DNA from: Shimia sp965227725 | Lineage (GTDB): Bacteria > Pseudomonadota > Alphaproteobacteria > Rhodobacterales > Rhodobacteraceae | Length of the DNA stretch: 64,000 bases | Assembly (NCBI RefSeq): GCF_965227725.1 | Contig: NZ_CBDDGH010000005.1 | Span: forward strand, 1,178,001-1,242,000 | Direction of reading: 5' to 3' | Part shown: positions 8,116 through 16,662 of the stretch, piece after piece | How the letters are laid out: the number at the start of each line of letters is the position of its first letter | Numbering within the stretch: the stretch's first letter is position 1 | Made by a program: the position numbers and the translations under genes | Notes under the pieces: generated by a model | What the model saw: only the letters and a program-made list of their open reading frames with translations | The model's database searches: none | What the model was told of the DNA's origin: nothing

Positions 8116-9420
8116 ATGGAGCCCGCATCGTCCATCGACACCGCATTTTGGATCACCGCCGGGGTAATCCTCTTTTTGCTCATGCTCTCGGGCTTCTTTT
8201 CGGGCTCTGAAACCGCGCTCACTGCGGCCTCGCGCGGCAAGCTGCGCACGCAGGCCGACAAAGGCAGCCGCGGCGCACAGCGCGCCCTTGCCGTCACCGA
8301 AGACAGCGAACGCCTGATCGGCTCCGTGCTCTTGGGCAACAACCTCGTCAACATTCTCGCCACCTCGCTGGCCACCGCGCTTTTCACCCGCGCCTTTGGC
8401 GAAAGCGGCGTGGCTATGGCCACTTTGGTCATGACCCTGCTGGTGTTGATCTTTGCCGAGGTGCTGCCCAAAACCTACGCCATCACGCGGCCCGAAGATG
8501 CCGCCTCCACCGTCGCTGGCCCGATCAGCCTTGTGGTCACCGTCTTCTCCCCCGTGGTGGCTGCTGTGCGTATCTTGGTGCGCACTGTGCTGCGCCTCTT
8601 TGGGGTGGAGATCGACCCGGACAGCCAGATCCTCGCTGTGCGTGAAGAAATCGCGGGCGCCATTCAGCTTGGCCACTCCGAAGGCATTGTCGAAAAAGAA
8701 GACCGCGACCGCATCTTGGGCGCGCTCGATCTCTCTGACCGCACGGTTGAGGAAATCATGTTGCACCGCTCCGGCATCGAGATGATCAACGCCGATGACA
8801 GCCCCGCCGACATCCTCAACCAATGTCTGGAGAGCAATCACACCCGCCTGCCCGTCTTTAAGGATGAGCCGGAAAACATCATTGGTGTTGTGCACGCCAA
8901 AGACCTCTTCCGCGCCATGTACCGCCGCGTGCGTGAGGCGGGCACCTCGCCTGAACGCATGACAGACATTGTGCTCGATGAGGTCGCCAAAGAGCCTTAT
9001 TTCGTGCCAGAAACCACCGCACTTGACGATCAGATGCGCGAATTTCTGCGCCGCCACGCCCATTTTGCGCTGGTGGTGGATGAATATGGCTCCCTGCAGG
9101 GCCTGATCACGCTGGAAGACATCCTTGAGGAAATCGTGGGTGAGATCACCGACGAATTTGACGAGGACGGCGACCACAAGATTGGCAAATCCGAGGATGG
9201 CCAGTTCCTGATCGAGGGAGCCATGACGATCCGCGATCTCAACCGCGCCACCGATTGGAACCTGCCCGATGACGAGGCCAACACCGTGGCGGGTCTGGTG
9301 ATCCATGAGGCCCAGATGATCCCCACCGTGGGGCAGGTCTTCTCCTTCCATGGCTTCCGTTTCGAAGTCACTGGGCGCGAGGCCAACCGGATCACCGACC
9401 TCAAGATACGCCCCCTCTGA
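8116..9420 (+). CDS. HlyC/CorC-family membrane protein (DUF21-CBS-CorC)
   Basis: A 434-residue inner-membrane protein. The N-terminal DUF21 domain has about four membrane spans (residues 10-180), with the FFSGSETALTAASR motif near its start. It is followed by a pair of CBS domains (about 200-330) that bind adenine nucleotides, and a C-terminal CorC_HlyC domain (about 345-430). Family members are implicated in Mg2+/Co2+ efflux or tolerance; older annotations as hemolysin are not supported. A GAGG ribosome site precedes the ATG. The next gene begins 37 bp after the stop and is probably co-transcribed. Confidence 0.9.
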   Translation: MEPASSIDTAFWITAGVILFLLMLSGFFSGSETALTAASRGKLRTQADKGSRGAQRALAVTEDSERLIGSVLLGNNLVNILATSLATALFTRAFGESGVAMATLVMTLLVLIFAEVLPKTYAITRPEDAASTVAGPISLVVTVFSPVVAAVRILVRTVLRLFGVEIDPDSQILAVREEIAGAIQLGHSEGIVEKEDRDRILGALDLSDRTVEEIMLHRSGIEMINADDSPADILNQCLESNHTRLPVFKDEPENIIGVVHAKDLFRAMYRRVREAGTSPERMTDIVLDEVAKEPYFVPETTALDDQMREFLRRHAHFALVVDEYGSLQGLITLEDILEEIVGEITDEFDEDGDHKIGKSEDGQFLIEGAMTIRDLNRATDWNLPDDEANTVAGLVIHEAQMIPTVGQVFSFHGFRFEVTGREANRITDLKIRPL

Positions 9421-9457
9421 TGCAGAGGACCACTCGGCACGTAAGGCTGCACCAAAA

Positions 9458-10327
9458 ATGAACAACATCAAAGGCAGCCTGCTTGTCATTGCCTCCATGC
9501 TGGGCTTTGCCACCGCTGACATGTTCATGAAACAGCTGACCGGGTCGCTGCATCCCGGTCAGGTGCTGATGGGGCTGGGCCTCGGCTCTGGCTTGATCTT
9601 TCTCACGATCATTCTGGCCACCCGCGCACCCCTCTTTGCGCGCCGGCACTGGACCCCGCGTCTGCTCCTGCGCTCCGCCGCCGAAGCCGCCAGCGGCGTC
9701 ATGTTCACCTTGGCCCTGTCGCGCATCGACCTGTCCACCGCCGCCGCCATCTTTCAGGCCATGCCGCTGATCCTCACCCTATTGGCCGCGCTGTTCCTCG
9801 GGGAAACCGTCGGTTGGCGACGCTGGAGCGCCCTTTCCATTGGCTTTGCCGGTGTGCTGCTGATCATCCGCCCCGGCCTCGGTGGATTTAACGCCACGGC
9901 CTTTCTGGTGCTCGGCGCAGCGCTCGGGATCGCGATCCGTGACATCCTCACACGACGCATAGATCTTCAGGTCTCGTCCCATGTGGTCGCCCTGCAAGGC
10001 TTCTTGGGCTTTCTGATTGCGGGCACATGTCTGCTGGGATTTTCCGGTGCCAGCGCCGCCCCGCTCGCCTTGGGAGAACTCACTCGATTTGCGGGCGCAG
10101 CCCTCTTTGGCGCGGCAGGATACTGGGCCATCGTCACAGCCATGCGCGTCGGCGAAGCCTCAGCCGTCGCACCCTTCCGCTACACCCGCCTTGTCTTTGC
10201 CATGCTGCTTGGCATCTTCATCCTTGGCGAACGCCCGGATTGGCCCACCTTCGCAGGCTCGACCCTCATCGTCGCCGCAGGTCTTTACACCTTCCTGCGC
10301 GAACGCGCCCTCGCCCGTAGCGGATAA
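9458..10327 (+). CDS. DMT-superfamily transporter (two EamA domains)
   Basis: About 289 residues with ten hydrophobic spans arranged as two EamA repeats, typical of drug/metabolite exporters. I chose the ATG at 9458 (MNNIKGSLLVIASMLGFATA) because an upstream in-frame start would overlap the previous gene and add a charged, non-membrane leader. The substrate is unknown. It follows the CorC-type gene closely on the same strand. Confidence 0.85.
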   Translation: MNNIKGSLLVIASMLGFATADMFMKQLTGSLHPGQVLMGLGLGSGLIFLTIILATRAPLFARRHWTPRLLLRSAAEAASGVMFTLALSRIDLSTAAAIFQAMPLILTLLAALFLGETVGWRRWSALSIGFAGVLLIIRPGLGGFNATAFLVLGAALGIAIRDILTRRIDLQVSSHVVALQGFLGFLIAGTCLLGFSGASAAPLALGELTRFAGAALFGAAGYWAIVTAMRVGEASAVAPFRYTRLVFAMLLGIFILGERPDWPTFAGSTLIVAAGLYTFLRERALARSG

Positions 10328-10345
10328 TGTGCAACGCCCCTTAAC

Positions 10346-10387
10346 TGTTAGCCCTAACCTTGAGAAAAACTACCGTTAGCGCTACCA
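10346..10387. promoter_or_regulatory. Two LacI-type (CceR-like) operator candidates upstream of eno
   Basis: TGTTAGCCCTAACC at 10346-10359 and CGTTAGCGCTACCA at 10374-10387 both match the palindromic consensus TGTTAGCGCTAACA of LacI-family regulators. In Rhodobacter the LacI protein CceR, which controls central carbon metabolism, is reported to use such a motif. The sites are 28 bp apart centre to centre and 70-110 bp before the enolase ATG. This fits control of a glycolytic gene. Binding is inferred from sequence only. Confidence 0.5.
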
Positions 10388-10457
10388 AATGCCGTTTACT
10401 TTTGCCTCTGCGCTGCTATAGCTGCCTCAACAATTGACCAGTGCAGGGACCCCCAGG

Positions 10458-11732
10458 ATGAGCACCATCATTGATATCTTCGCCCGTGAAATTCTCGACA
10501 GCCGTGGCAACCCAACCGTCGAAGTCGACGTAATCCTCGAAGACGGCACCATGGGCCGCGCCGCCGTACCGTCAGGCGCCTCCACCGGCGCACATGAAGC
10601 CGTAGAAAAGCGCGACGGCGACAAATCCCGCTACTTGGGCAAAGGCGTGCTGGAAGCGGTCAACGCCGTGAACGGCGAAATCGCCGAAGCTCTGGTGGGC
10701 ATGGACGTGACCGAGCAGGTTGCCATCGACGCCGCGATGATCGAGTTGGACGGCACCCCAAACAAAGGCCGCCTTGGCGCCAACGCCATCCTCGGCGTGT
10801 CCCTCGCTGCCGCCAAAGCTGCGGCTGACCACACTGCACAGCCGCTGTTCCGCTATGTCGGCGGCACCTCTGCACGCGTCCTGCCTGTGCCGATGATGAA
10901 CATCATCAACGGCGGTGAGCACGCCGACAACCCGATCGATATTCAGGAATTCATGATCATGCCTGTCTCCGCGGCCAACATCCGCGAAGCCATCCGCATG
11001 GGTGCCGAGGTCTTCCATGTGCTAAAGAAAGAACTGTCTGCTGCGGGTTACAACACCGGCATCGGCGATGAAGGCGGCTTTGCTCCGGCTCTGGAAAGCA
11101 CCCGCAAGGCGCTGGACTTCTGCATGAGCGCCATCGAAAAAGCGGGCTACAAACCGGGCGAAGACATCTACCTCGCGCTCGACTGCGCCTCCACCGAATA
11201 CTACGAGGGCGGCAAATACGAGATGAAGGGCGAAGGCAAATCCCTGACCTCTGCGGAAAACGCCGACTACCTCGCCGAGCTCTGCAACGACTACCCGATC
11301 ATCTCCATTGAGGACGGCATGGCCGAAGACGACTGGGACGGCTGGAAGCTGCTGACCGACAAGATCGGCGACAAGGTACAGCTGGTGGGTGACGATCTCT
11401 TTGTGACCAACCCGACCCGTCTGGCAGACGGCATTTCGCAGGGCGTGGCCAACTCCATGCTGGTGAAAGTGAACCAGATCGGCTCGCTGACCGAGACGCT
11501 CAAGGCCGTCGATATGGCCCACCGCGCGCGCTACACCAACGTGATGTCCCACCGCTCGGGTGAAACCGAGGACGCCACCATCGCCGACCTCGCCGTGGCC
11601 ACCAACTGCGGCCAGATCAAAACCGGCTCCCTGTCGCGCTCTGACCGTCTGGCGAAATACAACCAGCTGATCCGCATCGAAGAAGCGCTGGGTGAAACCG
11701 CCGAATACGCAGGCCGCTCAATCCTGAAATAA
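10458..11732 (+). CDS. eno: Enolase (phosphopyruvate hydratase)
   Basis: A 424-residue cytoplasmic enzyme interconverting 2-phosphoglycerate and phosphoenolpyruvate. The start ATG at 10458 gives the canonical MSTIIDIFAREILDSRGNPT opening. Other family segments include PSGASTGAHEA, GDDLFVTNP and the C-terminal KVNQIGSLTET and SHRSGETED active-site segments. It is monocistronic, with operator-like sites upstream and a strong terminator directly downstream. Confidence 0.98.
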   Translation: MSTIIDIFAREILDSRGNPTVEVDVILEDGTMGRAAVPSGASTGAHEAVEKRDGDKSRYLGKGVLEAVNAVNGEIAEALVGMDVTEQVAIDAAMIELDGTPNKGRLGANAILGVSLAAAKAAADHTAQPLFRYVGGTSARVLPVPMMNIINGGEHADNPIDIQEFMIMPVSAANIREAIRMGAEVFHVLKKELSAAGYNTGIGDEGGFAPALESTRKALDFCMSAIEKAGYKPGEDIYLALDCASTEYYEGGKYEMKGEGKSLTSAENADYLAELCNDYPIISIEDGMAEDDWDGWKLLTDKIGDKVQLVGDDLFVTNPTRLADGISQGVANSMLVKVNQIGSLTETLKAVDMAHRARYTNVMSHRSGETEDATIADLAVATNCGQIKTGSLSRSDRLAKYNQLIRIEEALGETAEYAGRSILK

Positions 11733-11740
11733 CCTCAAGA

Positions 11741-11770
11741 GGCCGGGGAAATCTTCCCCGGCCTTTTCTT
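11741..11770 (+). terminator. eno terminator
   Basis: GGCCGGGGAA (11741-11750), 3-nt loop, TTCCCCGGCC (11754-11763), then TTTTCTTT. A classic intrinsic terminator with a 10-bp perfect stem. Confidence 0.92.
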
Positions 11771-11784
11771 TGCTGGCCCCTTGC

Positions 11785-12414
11785 ATGCGCGTCCCCATTT
11801 TATTGTATTTGCTGTGTCTCCCCGTTCTGGCAGACAGCATCGAACGGCTTATTCAAATCTGGACCGCCCCTATCTCTGATGTGGATTGGATTGAGGCTCG
11901 CTACCTAAACGCTCCTATGATCAGCACACTGCATCTCTTGCTCGGTCTGGTGTTCTTTTTAACCGGCCCACTGCAGTTCTGGACCGCTTTACGTGCCCCA
12001 CACCGACGTAGTTGGCACCGCATGTGCGGCTATATCTTTAGTCTGAGTGCACTTCTGTCCAGTTTGGCCATCATGATCATGGTCCTGACGTTTCCCGCCA
12101 TTGGCGGCACATTGACCATCATCGGAACCTATCTGATATGTCTTGGCATGCTGACCTGTATCGGATCCGCGCTCTGATCAATACGACGCAAAGATGTGCC
12201 TCTGCATCAGCTCTGCATGGCAGCCGCCTTTACCCTGGGCCTATCTGTCGCCACCGCTCGCTGGTTTATCTATGGTGCAGACTGGCTGTTTGATATCCCC
12301 TTTATCGACAGCTTTGCCCCTGCCTCCATTCTCGCGGGCCTCACCAATCTCACTGTCTTCGGCTACCTTTGGCGTCCCACCATCACATGCCAATACCGCC
12401 GCCTCCTGAAATAA
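11785..12414 (+). pseudogene. DUF2306-type membrane protein gene interrupted by in-frame TGA
   Basis: Translation from the ATG at 11785 gives a four-span membrane protein (LLLGLVFFLTGPLQF, then WHRMCGYIF). It stops at the TGA 12175-12177 after ...CIGSAL, yet the same frame continues without interruption as SIRRKDVPLHQLCMAAAF to a TAA at 12412-12414. The continuation holds the second half of the family, including the basic loop before the next helix and the GLSVATARWF helix. The simplest reading is a single nonsense substitution (for example TGG or CGA to TGA) in an otherwise intact gene of about 209 codons. A sequencing error or a truncated active form remains possible. Confidence 0.72.
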
Positions 12415-12441
12415 CCGTAGGGTGCGCATACACTGCGCACC
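12415..12441 (+). repeat. Intergenic palindromic repeat, family B copy 1
   Basis: CCGTAGG leads into an 8-bp perfect stem GGTGCGCA (12421-12428) / TGCGCACC (12434-12441) with a 5-nt loop. A second copy with the same leader, stem and loop length is at 17420-17446. Both sit immediately after a TAA stop codon. Confidence 0.75.
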
Positions 12442-12454
12442 GTCACGAACGATG

Positions 12455-12484
12455 AAAGGCGGCTCCATGAGCCGCCTTTTTTCT
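12455..12484 (+). terminator. Terminator after the DUF2306 pseudogene
   Basis: AAAGGCGGCTC (12455-12465), CAT loop, GAGCCGCCTTT (12469-12479), then TTTTCTT. An 11-bp perfect stem and T run. Confidence 0.9.
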
Positions 12485-12509
12485 TGCGCTTTGCGCTGCA
12501 TATGGCCCT

Positions 12510-12965
12510 ATGGAGCCAAAAGAACTTGGACTTGCCCAAATGACCGCCGACCAAATCATCGCCCAGCTCAACCTCGCCCCGCACCCGGAAGGCGGCCATT
12601 ACCGCCAGACATGGATTGCTGATGCGCCGGAGGGCACCCGCCCCGCTGGCACCGCGATCTTTTTCCTGCTGAAGGCGGGTGAGGTCTCCCACTGGCACCG
12701 CGTCGATGCCGCCGAAATCTGGCACTACTACGCGGGCGCGCCGCTGATCCTGTCGCTTGCAGAAACCGACGCTGGCCCGGCGCAAGACCTGACCCTCGGC
12801 CCGGATCTCGCCGCAGGCCAGCTCCCGCAGCACATCGTGCCGCCCCATCATTGGCAAGCCGCACGCAGCACGGGCGACTGGACGCTTGTCGGCTGCACTG
12901 TCTCCCCTGCCTTCCAGTTCGAAGGCTTCGAGCTCGCCGCTCCCGGATTTGACATCCCGCGATGA
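12510..12965 (+). CDS. Cupin_5 (DUF985) family protein
   Basis: A 151-residue cytoplasmic protein of the RmlC-like cupin fold, with the family opening LNLAPHPEGGHYRQTW and the metal-site-like FLLKAGEVSHWHRVDAAEIWHYY segment. Its substrate is not known. The ATG at 12540 (MTADQIIAQL) is a good alternative start that better matches the usual family N-terminus. The stop overlaps the desaturase start by 4 bp (ATGA), indicating coupling. Confidence 0.87.
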   Translation: MEPKELGLAQMTADQIIAQLNLAPHPEGGHYRQTWIADAPEGTRPAGTAIFFLLKAGEVSHWHRVDAAEIWHYYAGAPLILSLAETDAGPAQDLTLGPDLAAGQLPQHIVPPHHWQAARSTGDWTLVGCTVSPAFQFEGFELAAPGFDIPR

Positions 12966-13870
12966 GCGCACCGCTGAGCCACAAGGAGGCCCTTGCGCGC
13001 CTTACGCCGGACCGCCGCAGCGCACTGCAAAGCCGCTCTGACGCCGCGGGCCTGCGCCACCTCGCGCTCTATCTCGGCGCACTGCTGCTTTGCGCGCTTT
13101 GGGTCGGCCTGCGCGCGCCGCTCTGGCCGCTGATGCTCCTGCCGCTCGGCGTGCTCTGGGTGTTCCTCTTCACGCTCAGCCACGAATGCACCCACGACAC
13201 GCCCTTTGCCACCCGCTGGATCAACCGCGCGGTGGGCCACGCCTGCGCGCTGCCGCTGATACTGCCTTTTACATGGTTTCGCGCCTTTCATATGGCGCAT
13301 CACAAATTCACCAATGATCCCGAGCGCGACCCGGAGCTGGCTGGCGGCCCACGCCCGGACACATGGCGCAGCTATCTGCTTTACCTCTCCGGCCTAAGCT
13401 ACTGGCAAGCCGCGGTAAAAACGCTTCTTCAAAACGCCTTTGGCACGCTGGGCGCCCCCTATCTGCCAGCCCGCAAACACGCCGCCATGCGCAGCGAGGC
13501 CCGCATTCTTCTCACGCTTTATGCGCTCATCGCAGCCAGCCTGCTGGTCTCGCCGCTCCTATTCTGGGTCTGGATCCTGCCCAGCCTGATCGGCCAGCCC
13601 TTCCTCCGCGCCTATCTTCTGGCGGAGCACGGCCGCTGCCCGCCGGTGGCCAATATGCTGGAAAACTCCCGCACCACCTTCACCAACCGTCTGGTGCGCT
13701 TTTTGGCTTGGAACATGCCCTATCACGCGGAGCATCACGCCTTTCCAAACGTGCCCTTCCACCAGCTCCCCGCGCTGCATGAAGACCTGAAGCCGCATTT
13801 GCAAAGCACCTCAGAGGGCTACAGAGCTTTTCACAGCGACTACCAATCAGACCTGACACACGGACGTTAG
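12962..13870 (+). CDS. Membrane fatty acid desaturase-family protein
   Basis: A 302-residue integral membrane di-iron enzyme. The three His boxes are visible: HECTHD (about residue 75), HMAHH (about 103) and HAEHH (about 257), separated by paired hydrophobic spans. Related proteins desaturate or hydroxylate acyl chains, carotenoids or similar lipids; the substrate here is not determinable. It is coupled to the preceding cupin gene. Confidence 0.9.
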   Translation: MSAPLSHKEALARLTPDRRSALQSRSDAAGLRHLALYLGALLLCALWVGLRAPLWPLMLLPLGVLWVFLFTLSHECTHDTPFATRWINRAVGHACALPLILPFTWFRAFHMAHHKFTNDPERDPELAGGPRPDTWRSYLLYLSGLSYWQAAVKTLLQNAFGTLGAPYLPARKHAAMRSEARILLTLYALIAASLLVSPLLFWVWILPSLIGQPFLRAYLLAEHGRCPPVANMLENSRTTFTNRLVRFLAWNMPYHAEHHAFPNVPFHQLPALHEDLKPHLQSTSEGYRAFHSDYQSDLTHGR

Positions 13871-13873
13871 GCC

Positions 13874-14004
13874 GGGCCTCGCCCGACCTCCCCCCACGGG
13901 AGGGCGAGACTTATAGCCCAAAACATTCCCAAACCGCTACATGCGTCGGGATGTATTCGCAGATTTCAGATCAAAGGTCGCCCACCCGAGGTCGGGCAAG
14001 GCCC
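13874..14004. repeat. Imperfect 17-bp inverted repeat between convergent desaturase and anmK
   Basis: GGGCCTCGCCCGACCTC at 13874-13890 is the reverse complement of 13988-14004 with one mismatch. The arms are about 97 bp apart, and a small inner hairpin CCTCCC/GGGAGG lies next to the left arm. It occupies the whole intergenic gap. It may be a bidirectional terminator or a decayed mobile palindrome. Confidence 0.5.
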
Positions 14005-14016
14005 TTCTGAAAACAA

Positions 14017-15151
14017 TCACCTCTGCGGCACACTCACCGTGCCACCGCCCACCATCGCCATCACACCCGTTGTGCTTGGCGCAGAGGTCGGTAGCCCCCG
14101 CGCGACGCGCACAGCCAGATAGGCAAAGGCCTGCGCCTCCAGCATATCACCATCAAGCCCCACCTCTTCGACAGGCACCACGGGACAATCCAGCGACACC
14201 CGCAGCATCTCCATCAGCACCGGATTATGCCGCCCGCCTCCGGTCACCAACACGCGGCTTGGCGGCACCGGACAATGCCCCATGCCCTGCGCCACACTGG
14301 CGGCACACATCGCCGTCATGGTTGCCGCCGCATCCTCATCAGAGAGCTCCCGCACCAGATCCATCATTTCCGGAAAATCATTCCGGTCCAGTGATTTAGG
14401 CGGCATACGAGAGAAATAGGCCTCCTGCAAAAACAGCTCCAGCGCGCCCGTGGCCACAGTGCCCTGCGCGGCGATCTTCCCGCCTTCGTCAAACGCCAGC
14501 CCACGCCGTGCGCGCAACAAATCATTCAGCGGCGCATTCGCAGGACCGGTGTCAAAGGCCAGCAAAGCACCATCCGCCTCCGGCCCCTCTTTGCGCGGAT
14601 CCACCCATGTGATGTTGCCAACTCCACCCAAATTCAGAAACGCCACCGGCTCTTTGGCGCCAAACCACTTGGCGCAGGCAAAATGGAAGAACGGTGCCAA
14701 GGGCGCACCTTCGCCACCCAGCTCTACGTCTGCACTGCGAAAATCCCAAACCACCGGCACATCCAGCGCTTCTGAAAGCGCCTGCCCGTCTCCCACCTGA
14801 CAGGTACCCCGCCCGCGGGGCTCATGCGCCAGCGTCTGGCCATGAAAGCCAATCAGATCAATATCTTTAAACCGCCCCAACACCTCTGCATGCGCCGCCT
14901 CGATCACCTTTGGCAGCGGCCTCAGCCTCAGGCCCGGCCCAATGGCCCAACGCCTCGGTCAAAACAGCCTGTTCCTCTGCAGAATAGGCCCGATACTCAC
15001 TGGCCCCAAAGCCATGGATCTCCACGCCATCGGTCTCCACCACAGCCGCATCCACCCCGTCCAAAGACGTGCCTGACATCGCCCCCAAGGCCCGCTGAAC
15101 CGTGGCTTTCTGCGCACCGCCGTTTTGCGCGGCTTTCTGGCCCTTCAACAT
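14017..15151 (-). pseudogene. anmK: Anhydro-N-acetylmuramic acid kinase, frameshifted
   Basis: The enzyme phosphorylates 1,6-anhydroMurNAc in peptidoglycan recycling. The first part (from 15151) has ALGAMSGTSLDGVDAAVVETDG, the expected N-terminal phosphate-binding region. The rest (from about 14907) continues in another frame with VIEAAHAEVLGRF, LIGFHGQT, LNLGGVGN, DTGPAN and VTGGGRHN. The two frames join smoothly if one base is removed within CCTTT at 14907-14911 (plus strand), giving AAAKVIEAAHAEV. It is therefore either a genuine +1 frameshift mutation or an assembly error. It is divergent from tyrS with about 60 bp between the starts. Confidence 0.82.
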
Positions 15152-15214
15152 GGCCTTTTCCTTCTGCTCTTCCCCGCCTATACACAGGCTCGCAAATCAT
15201 ACGGGATCGACACC

Positions 15215-16468
15215 ATGACCTACCACCCCAAATCGGATTTCCTCACCGTGATGATAGAGCGCGGCTTTGTGGCCGATTGCACGGATTATGAAGGCTTTGA
15301 CAAAGCACTCTGTGATGGTGTGGTGCCTGGCTATATCGGCTTTGACGCCACCGCCAAGTCCCTGCACGTGGGCTCGCTCATCCAGATCATGATGCTGCGC
15401 TGGCTGCAAAAGACCGGCCACAAACCGATCACCCTGATGGGCGGCGGCACCACCAAAGTGGGCGATCCGTCCTTCCGCGCCGATGAGCGCCCCCTGCTCA
15501 ACAACGAACAGATCGACGACAACATCGCGGGTATCAAAAAGGTCTTCGACAAATACCTCGACTACGGCGATGGCGAAACCGATGCGCTGATGCTCAACAA
15601 CGCCGAGTGGCTCGACGATCTGAACTACCTCGAATTCCTGCGCGACATCGGCCGCCACTTCTCGGTGAACCGCATGTTGTCCTTTGAGAGCGTGAAATCG
15701 CGTCTGGACCGCGAACAGTCCCTCTCCTTCCTCGAATTCAACTACATGATCCTGCAGGCCTATGACTTCCTGGAGCTCAACCGCCGCTACGGCTGTCTGG
15801 TGCAGTTCGGCGGCTCCGATCAATGGGGCAACATCGTCAACGGCATCGACCTCACTCGCCGTGTGGACGATGGCGGCCTCTTTGGCCTGACCTCCCCGCT
15901 GCTGACCACTTCTGACGGCAAGAAAATGGGCAAATCCGCCGATGGCGCGGTCTGGCTCAACGCCGACATGCGCTCTCCTTACGAGTTCTGGCAGTTCTGG
16001 CGCAACACCACCGACGCCGATGTGGGCCGCTTCCTGCGCCTTTACACCGAAATGCCGCTAGATGAATGCGCCCGTCTCGGTGCCCTGGCGGGCAGCGAAA
16101 TCAATGAGGCCAAGATCATCCTCGCCAATGCCGTGACCACGCTTTGCCACGGTGCTGAGGCCGCTGCCACAGCCGAAGCCACCGCACGCGAAGTCTTTGA
16201 AAAAGGCGGCGTGGGCGATGATCTGCCCACCGTAACTCTCACCTCTGAGGACCTAGGCGACGGCATTTCCATCGTGCAGCTGATCGTGAAATCCGGCCTC
16301 GCAAAATCCGGCAAAGACGCCAAGCGCCTGATCAAGGAAAACGGTGCCAAGCTGGACGACGCGCCGCTGACCGACGCTGGCCTGATGATCGACGCCGCCG
16401 CACTGTCTTCCCCGATCAAGCTCTCAGCAGGCAAAAAGCGCCACGCGCTGGTACAGCTCGACAGCTGA
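15215..16468 (+). CDS. tyrS: Tyrosyl-tRNA synthetase
   Basis: A 417-residue class I aminoacyl-tRNA synthetase. The start at 15215 (MTYHPKSDFL) matches the family; longer in-frame starts would run into the anmK promoter region. The HIGH-type motif is HVGSL, GGSDQWGN is the tyrosine site, and the KMSKS-type loop reads KKMGKS. A C-terminal S4 RNA-binding domain is present (LIVKSGLAKSGKDAKRLI). Confidence 0.97.
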   Translation: MTYHPKSDFLTVMIERGFVADCTDYEGFDKALCDGVVPGYIGFDATAKSLHVGSLIQIMMLRWLQKTGHKPITLMGGGTTKVGDPSFRADERPLLNNEQIDDNIAGIKKVFDKYLDYGDGETDALMLNNAEWLDDLNYLEFLRDIGRHFSVNRMLSFESVKSRLDREQSLSFLEFNYMILQAYDFLELNRRYGCLVQFGGSDQWGNIVNGIDLTRRVDDGGLFGLTSPLLTTSDGKKMGKSADGAVWLNADMRSPYEFWQFWRNTTDADVGRFLRLYTEMPLDECARLGALAGSEINEAKIILANAVTTLCHGAEAAATAEATAREVFEKGGVGDDLPTVTLTSEDLGDGISIVQLIVKSGLAKSGKDAKRLIKENGAKLDDAPLTDAGLMIDAAALSSPIKLSAGKKRHALVQLDS

Positions 16469-16487
16469 TCCACAGTAAAAACCACCT

Positions 16488-16524
16488 CAACCAAAGACCC
16501 GCCCCTTGCGCGGGCCTTTTTCTT
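16488..16524 (+). terminator. tyrS terminator
   Basis: CCCGC and GCGGG pair around a short loop and are followed by CCTTTTTCTTT, 20 bp after the tyrS stop. Confidence 0.7.
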
Positions 16525-16529
16525 TGCGC

Positions 16530-16590
16530 TTCTCATTCTCCCAATATCCCGGGGTGAATTGGCCCTCAGGCCAAGAGGGGCTGGCCCCTC
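16530..16590 (+). repeat. Structured intergenic repeat, family A copy 1
   Basis: It begins TTCTCATTC, then TATCCCGGGG, followed by the palindrome TTGGCC-CTCA-GGCCAA and a GC hairpin GAGGGG-CTGG-CCCCTC. The same head and two-hairpin layout recurs near 19749 and 51658, with different but still paired stem bases. Confidence 0.75.
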
Positions 16591-16625
16591 ATGCCTCTGG
16601 ACAGACGCGTGCTGATCCGTTTATT

Positions 16626-16639
16626 TGAACATACGTTCA
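16626..16639. promoter_or_regulatory. TetR-type operator candidate upstream of the SDR gene
   Basis: TGAACATACGTTCA is a perfect 5+4+5 inverted repeat centred 30 bp before the ATG, next to the GGAGGA ribosome site. TGAAC/GTTCA half-sites are common for TetR-family repressors of acyl-CoA catabolism. No TetR gene is present in the window. Confidence 0.5.
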
Positions 16640-16662
16640 TTTACCACCGGAGGAGCCCGCCC

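Noticed and set aside
8101..9528. Long minus-strand frame opposite the CorC-type gene
   Set aside because: His/Gly-rich shadow sequence; the plus-strand gene has full family motifs.
12175..12177. TGA in the DUF2306 gene as selenocysteine or programmed read-through
   Set aside because: No SECIS-like hairpin directly downstream and no reason for Sec at this position.
12375..12971. Minus-strand frames opposite the cupin and desaturase genes
   Set aside because: Antisense shadows without start signals; the plus-strand genes carry full His-box and cupin motifs.
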